Positions 1-5,272 of a stretch of DNA of 6,524 nt are shown one piece after another (the stretch's first letter is position 1; each line of letters begins with the position of its first letter). This DNA comes from an uncultured Peptococcaceae bacterium (GTDB lineage Bacteria > Bacillota > Peptococcia > Peptococcales > Peptococcaceae). Under the pieces are notes generated by a model. That model did not search any database, was not told where the DNA came from, and worked only from the letters and a program-made list of their open reading frames with translations. The DNA is taken from the NCBI GenBank assembly GCA_902462325.1, contig CABQBF010000144.1:1-6524 (forward strand). The letters are read 5' to 3'. A program made the translations under genes and the position numbers.

Positions 1-287
1 GTTTTTTACAGGAAGGGGCGCGGTTGATTACCAGCGGTGCCGATGTATTGGACGAATATGGACAGAATTCCTTATTTGCCGCTGCAGATACGCCGACGGC
101 AACCATGACTTTAACAAAGGAAGAAGAACAGGTTTTGCAATATGTTACTGCAGAACCCATTACAATAGAAGAACTTGCATATCTATCTAGATTGTCCATG
201 GCAGAACTGATGCCTATTTTGAGCATGCTAGAGCTCTATGGATTGATACAGCAGATGATTGGCAGAAAATATATCAGAGTAGGTTGA
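1..287 (+). CDS. dprA: DNA processing protein DprA (Smf), C-terminal part, truncated by the left edge
   Basis: This is the last 94 residues of DprA, read in the frame whose first full codon is at 3; the frame is open to the left edge, so the gene starts outside the window. The first visible residues (FLQEGARLITSGADVLDEYG) match the end of the DprA Rossmann-like domain, where the family has a conserved 'NxLIxEGAxLVTSxxDIL' stretch. A variable linker follows, then a winged-helix domain of about 60 residues (from LTKEEEQVLQYV to the final GRKYIRVG) that is typical of the DprA C-terminus. In known systems DprA binds single-stranded DNA and loads RecA onto it during transformation; it also occurs in bacteria not known to be competent. 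A TTG at 24 opens the same frame but is an internal leucine of a conserved motif, not a start. The stop TGA (285-287) lies in the topA ribosome binding site. Only the C-terminus is visible, so integrity of the nucleotide-binding part cannot be judged. Confidence 0.93.
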   Translation, partial: FLQEGARLITSGADVLDEYGQNSLFAAADTPTATMTLTKEEEQVLQYVTAEPITIEELAYLSRLSMAELMPILSMLELYGLIQQMIGRKYIRVG

Positions 288-291
288 GGTG
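286..291 (+). promoter_or_regulatory. Ribosome binding site of topA, overlapping the dprA stop
   Basis: GAGGTG at 286-291 is a good Shine-Dalgarno match placed 6 bases before TTG 298. It includes the last two bases of the dprA stop TGA. The in-frame GTG at 289 lies inside this site, and no good site precedes it, which argues for TTG 298 as the start. The arrangement would let ribosomes ending dprA reinitiate on topA. Confidence 0.7.
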
Positions 292-297
292 TTTATT

Positions 298-2394
298 TTG
301 GGAAAAACGCTTGTGATCGTGGAATCTCCGTCAAAAGCAAAAACGATTGAAAAATTTTTGGGGAAAAATAAATATACGGTTTTAGCCTCCTTGGGACATG
401 TACGCGATCTGCCAAAAAGTCAGTTTGGCGTTGATATTGAAAATGATTTTGAAGTGAAATATATTACCATTCGCGGTAAAGGCGATAAAATTAAAGAACT
501 GAAACGGGCAGCCGCCAAAGCCGACCATATATTGTTAGCGCCTGACCCGGACCGCGAAGGAGAAGCCATTGCCTGGCAGTTGATGGAAACCTTAAAGATT
601 GACACCAATGAGAAATGCCGAATTGAGTTTAACGAAATCACCAAGGATGCAGTGAAAAATGCGGTAAAAAATCCGCGGCAGCTGGCCTATAACCGCGTCT
701 ACTCTCAGCAAGCACGACGGGTGTTAGACCGCATTATCGGCTATCAGCTAAGTCCATTGTTATGGCGCAAGGTGAAAAAAGGGCTTAGCGCTGGTCGTGT
801 GCAGTCGGTAACAGTACGATTGATTTGTGAACGGGAGGAAGAAATAAGCAGCTTCATTCCAGAAGAATACTGGTCGCTGGATACGATTTTGTTAAGCGGC
901 AAAAACAAGATGACCGCTAAGCTCAGTAAAATTTCCGGCAAAAAGGCAGAAATTCATTCGGAAGCAGAAATGCAGACCATTCTGCAGGCGTTGGAAGACG
1001 CGATTTATCTAGTAGCCGACATTAAAGTACAGAAGAAAACAAAAAATCCTACCGCACCTTTTATCACCAGCAGTTTGCAGCAAGACGCCTATCGTAAACT
1101 GAATTTCACAGCGAAAAAGACTATGCGGGTAGCCCAGCAGCTTTATGAAGGCGTGGCGTTGGGAAAAGAAGGCTCTGTGGGCTTGATTACCTACATGAGA
1201 ACAGATTCTACCCGAATTGCCGACGTGGCTAAGGCTGATGCAGCAGCCTTTATCAAAGGACGCTATGGGGAAGCCTATCTGCCCAAAGAGCAGAAACAAT
1301 ATAAAAATAAAAATAATGCGCAGAATGCCCACGAAGCAATTCGGCCTACTTATGTGGATAAAACGCCGGAGTCTATCAAGGAATATTTGTCCAATGAGCA
1401 ATATAAACTGTATAAACTGATTTGGGAGCGGTTTGTAGCCAGCCAGATGGCTTCTGCTCAGTTGGAACAGACTACCATCATTACGCGCTCTGGTCAGTAC
1501 GATTTTACCACCAGCGGCACCATCGTAACCTTTAAAGGATATATGGAGGTCTATGAGGAAAGTAAAGAGGAAGACAACGAGGATAATCAGAAACTGGTGC
1601 CTGTAGAAGTGGGACAGCAGCTAACATCGGAAAAGTTACTGCCCAAACAGCATTTTACGCAGCCGCCAGCTCGCTATACTGAAGCGACGCTGATTAAAAC
1701 GCTGGAGGAAAAAGGCATTGGCCGTCCCAGCACCTATGCGCCTACTGTAGAAACAGTGCTGGCCCGTAATTATGTGGTGCGGGAGGCCAAACAGTTTTAT
1801 CCCACCGAATTGGGAACTTTGGTGGTAGATTTGTTAAAGGAGCATTTCCCTGATATCATCGACGTTAATTTTACTGCCGGCATGGAGAGCAAACTGGATG
1901 GAATCGAAGAAGGCCAGTATGATTGGAAGGATATTCTGCGCGAGTTTTATGGTCCTTTTGAAAAGGAACTGGCTGCCGCCGAGGAAAAAATCGGGCCGGT
2001 GAAAATTGAAGATGAGGTATCCGATGAAATCTGTGAAAAATGCGGCCGCAATATGGTTATCAAAATGGGGCGTTTTGGTAAGTTTTTAGCTTGTCCCGGT
2101 TTTCCAGAATGCAGCAATGCCAAACCGCTATTGGAAAAAATCAACGTGATTTGTCCCGTTTGTCAAAAAGGCGAAGTAGTGTTGCGGCGCAGCAAAAAGG
2201 GACGCACCTTTTATGGCTGTAGTGATTATCCAGAATGCGATTTTGTCAGCTGGGATCGTCCTACCGGCCAGCGGTGCCCCAAATGCGATAGCATTTTGGT
2301 AGAGCGTAAAACCAAAAAAGGAACTTTAGTGATTTGCAGCAATAAGGAGTGTAATTTTGAACCAGGTGAACAAAGCAAGCAACAAGAAAGTTAA
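298..2394 (+). CDS. topA: DNA topoisomerase I (type IA, omega protein)
   Basis: TopA relaxes negatively supercoiled DNA by cutting one strand through a 5'-phosphotyrosine link and passing the other. The product is 698 residues from TTG 298, close to the B. subtilis length. The N-terminal TOPRIM domain opens with VIVESPSKAKTI; starting at TTG 298 puts the catalytic glutamate at E9, the same number as in E. coli, which supports this start over GTG 289 (three residues longer). The metal-binding DPDREGE motif is at residues 83-89. The active-site tyrosine is Y299 in YMRTDST, with the conserved Arg two residues later (R301). EKGIGRPSTYAP near residue 470 is another family signature. The C-terminus has three Cys4 zinc ribbons with cysteines at 579/582/599/605, 619/622/641/647 and 660/663/680/685, all complete. 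The gene follows dprA with almost no gap, and its last 38 bases also encode the start of trmFO. No frameshift or missing key residue is seen. Confidence 0.97.
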   Translation: MGKTLVIVESPSKAKTIEKFLGKNKYTVLASLGHVRDLPKSQFGVDIENDFEVKYITIRGKGDKIKELKRAAAKADHILLAPDPDREGEAIAWQLMETLKIDTNEKCRIEFNEITKDAVKNAVKNPRQLAYNRVYSQQARRVLDRIIGYQLSPLLWRKVKKGLSAGRVQSVTVRLICEREEEISSFIPEEYWSLDTILLSGKNKMTAKLSKISGKKAEIHSEAEMQTILQALEDAIYLVADIKVQKKTKNPTAPFITSSLQQDAYRKLNFTAKKTMRVAQQLYEGVALGKEGSVGLITYMRTDSTRIADVAKADAAAFIKGRYGEAYLPKEQKQYKNKNNAQNAHEAIRPTYVDKTPESIKEYLSNEQYKLYKLIWERFVASQMASAQLEQTTIITRSGQYDFTTSGTIVTFKGYMEVYEESKEEDNEDNQKLVPVEVGQQLTSEKLLPKQHFTQPPARYTEATLIKTLEEKGIGRPSTYAPTVETVLARNYVVREAKQFYPTELGTLVVDLLKEHFPDIIDVNFTAGMESKLDGIEEGQYDWKDILREFYGPFEKELAAAEEKIGPVKIEDEVSDEICEKCGRNMVIKMGRFGKFLACPGFPECSNAKPLLEKINVICPVCQKGEVVLRRSKKGRTFYGCSDYPECDFVSWDRPTGQRCPKCDSILVERKTKKGTLVICSNKECNFEPGEQSKQQES
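2344..2349 (+). promoter_or_regulatory. Ribosome binding site of trmFO inside topA
   Basis: AAGGAG at 2344-2349 lies 7 bases before TTG 2357, an ideal distance. It sits within the codons for K683 and E684 in the third zinc ribbon of TopA. It favours TTG 2357 as the trmFO start over the in-frame GTG at 2366, which would be 16 bases away. Confidence 0.75.
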
Positions 2395-3691
2395 TGTTAT
2401 CGGTGCAGGCTTGGCCGGCTCAGAAGCCGCATGGCAGCTTGTACAGAGGGGCATCCCGGTGCGGCTTTATGAGATGCGGCCCCATAAATATTCTCCGGCC
2501 CATCATACCGACGGGTTTGGAGAGCTGGTTTGCAGTAATTCGCTGCGGGCCAATAATCTGGAAAATGCGGTAGGACTGCTCAAAGAGGAACTGCGCCGCT
2601 GTAACTCTCTGATTATGCACTGTGCCGATAACAACCAAGTGCCAGCGGGAGGTGCCTTGGCTGTAGACAGAGAAAAATTCTCTGCCCAGATTACTCAAAC
2701 ACTGCAGCAGCATCCATTGGTGGAGATTGTATATCAAGAGGTTTGTGCAATTCCAGATGATGAAATCACCATCATTGCCACCGGACCGCTGACCGATGGT
2801 GCTATGGCCCAATATCTCAAAGAGGTGACCGCACAGGACGATTTGTATTTTTATGATGCTGCGGCGCCTATTGTGACAGCCGAGTCGATTGACTACGAAA
2901 AAGCCTTCTGGGCTTCTCGCTATGATAAAGGCGATGCCGATTATTTGAATTGTCCGATGACAGAGGCGGAATACAATCGCTTTTATGATGCGCTGACCAG
3001 CGCCGAGTTGATTGAGACAAAAGAGTTTGAAAAAGAGAAATTTTTCGAAGGCTGTATGCCCATTGAAGTTATGGCAAGCCGTGGACGGCAGACGTTGTTA
3101 TTTGGCCCCATGAAGCCGGTGGGATTAGTGGATAAACGGACCGGAGCGCAATCCTATGCAGTGGTGCAGTTGCGCAAGGATAATCAGGAAGGGACACTCT
3201 TTAACATTGTAGGCTTTCAGACCCGCATGAAATGGGGCGAACAAAAGCGGGTGCTGCAAATGATTCCAGGCTTAGAGCAAGCAGAAATTGTGCGCTATGG
3301 CGTTATGCACCGCAACACCTTTGTCAATTCACCCTTAGCTTTAGCAGCCACCGGCCGGATTAAGAGTAAAGAGCAATTATTTTTGGCCGGGCAGATTACC
3401 GGCGTAGAAGGTTACGTGGAGTCCACTGCCAGCGGTTTAGTGGCAGGAATTAACGCCGCCCGCATGTATCAACAACAGAGCTTGCTGCAGTTTCCTCTGA
3501 CTACCGCTATCGGCGGTTTAATGAATTATATTGTTACAGCGGACAGTAAGCATTTCCAGCCTATGAATATCAATTTCAGCTTGTTTCCCGGTTTGGAGCA
3601 AAAAATCCGCAATAAAAAAGAAAAAAACGGCAAGATTGCCCAGCGAGCGCTGGAGGATTTGGCAGTTTTTCTGGAAACCGCGCAAAATTAG
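2357..3691 (+). CDS. trmFO: Folate/FAD-dependent tRNA (uracil-54-C5)-methyltransferase TrmFO (Gid)
   Basis: TrmFO makes 5-methyluridine at position 54 in the T-loop of tRNA. It takes the carbon from 5,10-methylenetetrahydrofolate and uses FAD, unlike the SAM-dependent TrmA. The product is 444 residues from TTG 2357, slightly longer than the roughly 435 of B. subtilis because of a short lysine- and asparagine-rich leader. The FAD-binding Rossmann motif GAGLAGSEAAW is at residues 16-26. The two cysteines needed in B. subtilis (C53 and C226) correspond to C59 in GELVCSNSLRAN and C233 in FEGCMPIEVMASRG. The C-terminal FAD motif GQITGVEGY is at 345-353, followed by ESTASGLVAGINAAR. The closing PMNINFSLFPGL block is also typical. 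The start overlaps topA by 38 bases, so translational coupling to topA is likely (inference). The presence of TrmFO fits Bacillota. The family call is very secure. Confidence 0.97.
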   Translation: MNQVNKASNKKVNVIGAGLAGSEAAWQLVQRGIPVRLYEMRPHKYSPAHHTDGFGELVCSNSLRANNLENAVGLLKEELRRCNSLIMHCADNNQVPAGGALAVDREKFSAQITQTLQQHPLVEIVYQEVCAIPDDEITIIATGPLTDGAMAQYLKEVTAQDDLYFYDAAAPIVTAESIDYEKAFWASRYDKGDADYLNCPMTEAEYNRFYDALTSAELIETKEFEKEKFFEGCMPIEVMASRGRQTLLFGPMKPVGLVDKRTGAQSYAVVQLRKDNQEGTLFNIVGFQTRMKWGEQKRVLQMIPGLEQAEIVRYGVMHRNTFVNSPLALAATGRIKSKEQLFLAGQITGVEGYVESTASGLVAGINAARMYQQQSLLQFPLTTAIGGLMNYIVTADSKHFQPMNINFSLFPGLEQKIRNKKEKNGKIAQRALEDLAVFLETAQN

Positions 3692-3708
3692 AATTTGCGT
3701 CTGAGACG
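3681..3708 (+). repeat. Small overlapping inverted repeats at the trmFO stop
   Basis: Two short inverted repeats share bases here. CGCAAA (3681-3686) pairs with TTTGCG (3694-3699) around a 7-base loop containing the trmFO stop. CGTCT (3698-3702) and AGACG (3704-3708) are perfect mirror arms around one central G; as RNA this allows a 4-bp stem with a TGA loop. The two structures compete for bases 3698-3699. They are too small to call a terminator, and an operator role is only a possibility. Confidence 0.3.
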
Positions 3709-3726
3709 TTAAGATTGCAAGAAAGT

Positions 3727-3756
3727 CCCTTTTGGTTGTTAGAACGGTCAAAAGGG
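3727..3756 (+). repeat. 13-bp stem-loop between trmFO and xerC (processing or attenuation candidate)
   Basis: CCCTTTTGGTTGT (3727-3739) can pair over its full length with ACGGTCAAAAGGG (3744-3756), closing a TAGA tetraloop. The outer 8 bp are perfect Watson-Crick pairs. The next three are G.U or U.G wobbles (3735/3748, 3736/3747, 3737/3746), and the last two are G-C and U-A. Wobble pairs fold only in the + strand transcript; in the opposite strand they become A.C mismatches, so the structure looks meant for the operon mRNA. No U-tract follows (the next bases are CGTGATACAT), so it is not a classical Rho-independent terminator. It may instead protect an RNA end, be an RNase site, or allow weak termination between trmFO and xerC. 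Confidence 0.5.
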
Positions 3757-3784
3757 CGTGATACATAAAAATGCCACAATAAAA

Positions 3785-3791
3785 GAAGGTG
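3785..3791 (+). promoter_or_regulatory. Ribosome binding site of xerC
   Basis: GAAGGTG at 3785-3791 lies 8 bases before ATG 3800 and selects that start. The upstream in-frame GTG at 3758 has only AAAGGG one base away from it, too close and buried in the hairpin arm. Confidence 0.6.
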
Positions 3792-3799
3792 ACGGTGGA

Positions 3800-4702
3800 A
3801 TGTCTGATCATCCATACGCTGTTTATCTGCAAGAATTTTTAAATTGGCTCAAAAATGAAAAGGGCAGCGCTGACAACACTGTTGCCGCCTATCAGAAAGA
3901 TTTGGAGCAGTTCGGTCAATTTTTAGACAAAGAGCATTTGTTGCTGGAGCAGTTGGAATATCGAGATTTGCGCTACTATATGGCCAGCTTGCAAAAGGAA
4001 CAGGATTTGAAAAAGACCACACTCAGCCGTAAAACAGCGGCAATAAAAAGTTTTTGCAAATATCTGAACCGAGAGGGTTGGCTGGAACACAATCCCGCTG
4101 ATTTGCTTTCTACACCCAAAAAAGAAAAGCATTTACCATCGGTGATTAACGAAATCGATATGACCGCCTTTTTAGATGACTTTTTGTCCGGCGAAGAACC
4201 CCTGCAACTACGCAATAAAGCAATTTTTGAATTGCTTTACAGTTCAGGACTGCGGGTATCGGAATTGGTAGGGCTGAACGTAGATGACGTACAAAAGCAA
4301 AAGGGAATGTTGCGCATTTGGGGCAAGGGCAGCAAGGAGCGCATTGTTCCGGTAGGACAACAGGCGCAAGCCGCCATTTTGCATTACGTGGACCATGGCC
4401 GCCCGCTTTTATGGAAGCAAGATGAGCCAGCTTTATTTTTAAATCATCAGGGCGGCAGGCTAACCAGCCGCGGTGTGGAATATATTTTAGAGCAATACAT
4501 CAAAAAAGGAGCGCTGAAATACAAGGTAACGCCCCATGTATTTCGCCATTCCTTTGCTACCCATCTATTGGACAACGGCGCCGATTTGCGGGTAATTCAG
4601 GAGTTATTAGGCCATGAAAGTCTTTCTACCACGCAGATTTACACCGAAGTATCCAGCAGTCATTTACAACAGATTTATCGCAAAGCGCATCCGCGGGCGT
4701 AG
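3800..4702 (+). CDS. xerC: Tyrosine recombinase XerC (CodV-like)
   Basis: This is a site-specific tyrosine recombinase of the Xer group, which acts at dif to resolve chromosome dimers at division, normally with a XerD partner. The product is 300 residues from ATG 3800, the usual Xer size. The N-terminal SAM-like core-binding domain covers roughly residues 5-90 (EFLNWLKNEKGSADNTVAAY, then SRKTAAIKSFCKYL). The catalytic domain contains the full active site: R152 (SSGLRVSEL), K176 (GKGSKER), H246 and R249 (HVFRHSFATHLL), H272 (LLGHESLSTTQIY) and the nucleophile Y281. These numbers lie within a few residues of E. coli XerD (R148, K172, H244, R247, H270, Y279). The C-terminus ends in HPRA, as B. 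subtilis CodV nearly does. Position directly before hslVU matches codV-clpQ-clpY and favours the XerC name over XerD or a phage integrase; no att site or phage gene is nearby. Whether the genome also has XerD cannot be seen. Confidence 0.94.
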   Translation: MSDHPYAVYLQEFLNWLKNEKGSADNTVAAYQKDLEQFGQFLDKEHLLLEQLEYRDLRYYMASLQKEQDLKKTTLSRKTAAIKSFCKYLNREGWLEHNPADLLSTPKKEKHLPSVINEIDMTAFLDDFLSGEEPLQLRNKAIFELLYSSGLRVSELVGLNVDDVQKQKGMLRIWGKGSKERIVPVGQQAQAAILHYVDHGRPLLWKQDEPALFLNHQGGRLTSRGVEYILEQYIKKGALKYKVTPHVFRHSFATHLLDNGADLRVIQELLGHESLSTTQIYTEVSSSHLQQIYRKAHPRA

Positions 4703-4724
4703 CACTGCGGAAAAATTTTGTATA

Positions 4725-4731
4725 GAGGAGG
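4725..4731 (+). promoter_or_regulatory. Strong ribosome binding site of hslV
   Basis: GAGGAGG at 4725-4731 is a near-perfect Shine-Dalgarno site 6 bases before ATG 4738. It fixes the start that puts Thr directly after the initiator Met, as HslV needs. It lies in a 35-base gap after xerC that shows no terminator. Confidence 0.8.
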
Positions 4732-4737
4732 AACAAT

Positions 4738-5262
4738 ATGACAACGATTTTGGCAGTAAAAAAAGACGACCAGGTTGCCATTGCCGGTGACGGTCAGGTG
4801 ACTCTAGGCGAAAAAGTAATCATGAAACATTCGGCCAAAAAGGTGCGCACTTTATATCACGGCAAAGTGGTTACTGGTTTTGCCGGTTCCGTGTCAGACG
4901 CTATCAGCTTATTTGAAAAATTTGAAAATCATTTGGAGTCTAGCCGGGGAAATTTAACCAAGGCAGCGGTGGAGATGGCCAAGGAATGGCGATCTGATAA
5001 AGTTTTAAAAAATCTGGAGGCTATGCTGATCGTAGCCAACAAAGAAGAATTGCTAGTGCTTTCTGGCAACGGCGAGGTCATTACGCCGGACTTTGACACC
5101 GTCGCTATCGGTTCCGGTGGCTCTTACGCCTACGCAGCTTCGTTAGCCCTTATGCAGAATACCAATCTCAGCGCCGCGGAGATTGCCCGCAAATCGCTGG
5201 AAATTGCCAGTGAAATTTGCGTATTTACCAATAACCATATTACGGTAGAACAGGTACAGTAG
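4738..5262 (+). CDS. hslV: ATP-dependent protease peptidase subunit HslV (ClpQ)
   Basis: HslV is the proteasome-like peptidase of the cytoplasmic HslUV protease: two stacked hexameric rings that degrade proteins fed in by the HslU unfoldase. The product is 174 residues, the normal length. It starts Met-Thr-Thr, so removal of Met exposes the catalytic N-terminal threonine. In mature numbering the catalytic D17 (AGDGQVTLG) and K33 (HSAKK) are in place, as are GFAGS around 46-50 and the IGSGGSYA block. The monovalent-cation loop near the end keeps C160 and T163 (ICVFT); the residue matching Gly157 of E. coli is Ser here, which should be tolerated because the main-chain carbonyl does the binding (inference). 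A Thr nucleophile differs from the N-terminal Ser reported for B. subtilis ClpQ. The hslU ribosome site overlaps the stop codon, in line with paired synthesis of the two subunits. Confidence 0.97.
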   Translation: MTTILAVKKDDQVAIAGDGQVTLGEKVIMKHSAKKVRTLYHGKVVTGFAGSVSDAISLFEKFENHLESSRGNLTKAAVEMAKEWRSDKVLKNLEAMLIVANKEELLVLSGNGEVITPDFDTVAIGSGGSYAYAASLALMQNTNLSAAEIARKSLEIASEICVFTNNHITVEQVQ

Positions 5263-5268
5263 GAGGGG
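5261..5268 (+). promoter_or_regulatory. Ribosome binding site of hslU overlapping the hslV stop
   Basis: AGGAGGGG at 5261-5268 begins within the hslV stop TAG (5260-5262). Its AGGAGG core ends 6 bases before ATG 5273. The overlap suggests translational coupling of the two protease subunits. Confidence 0.8.
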
Positions 5269-5272
5269 TATC

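Larger units (their letters stand above)
3692..3799 (+). other. trmFO-xerC intergenic region, the only real gap in the window
   Basis: These 108 bases hold the second small inverted repeat (3698-3708), a strong hairpin (3727-3756), and the xerC ribosome binding site (3785-3791). I found no convincing sigma-A promoter: the best -35-like TTGTTA (3736-3741) lies within the hairpin and has only TGATAC, a poor -10, 17 bases later. A GTG at 3758 extends the xerC frame by 14 codons (VIHKNATIKEGDGG), but that stretch does not resemble XerC and has no properly spaced ribosome site. Confidence 0.6.

Noticed and set aside
1009..1401. 130-codon open frame on the - strand inside topA
   Set aside because: It is antisense to the conserved core of TopA, has no ribosome site or recognisable domain, and its composition is what a reverse-complement shadow of a real gene gives.
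2420..2812. 130-codon open frame on the - strand inside trmFO
   Set aside because: It lies opposite the conserved FAD and catalytic-cysteine region of TrmFO, with no motif or ribosome site; a shadow frame.
3727..3756. Rho-independent terminator after trmFO
   Set aside because: The hairpin is good, but no U-tract follows on the + strand. On the - strand only a broken T-rich stretch (CTTTCTTGC) follows, the wobble pairs are lost, and no - strand gene exists to need it.
3736..3764. sigma-A promoter for xerC (TTGTTA, 17 bases, TGATAC)
   Set aside because: The -10 box matches the consensus poorly, and the -35 lies inside a stem-loop that better explains those bases.
3758..3799. Longer xerC starting at GTG 3758
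   Set aside because: The extra 14 residues do not match Xer proteins and the GTG has no correctly spaced ribosome site; ATG 3800 has one and gives normal Xer active-site numbering.
3518..3832. - strand open frames spanning the trmFO end, the gap and the xerC start
   Set aside because: They cross the only intergenic gap, but most of their length is antisense to trmFO and xerC, the proteins show no domain, and there is no supporting promoter or ribosome site.
4499..4516. A-rich run (AAAAAAGGAG) in xerC as a possible frameshift site
   Set aside because: The xerC frame continues intact with all downstream catalytic residues, and the run is not in the codon phase of a typical -1 slippery heptamer.
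3800..4702. Phage or integron integrase instead of XerC
   Set aside because: It has the standard Xer size and active-site spacing and sits in the conserved topA-trmFO-xerC-hslVU order, with no att site, cargo gene or composition change nearby.
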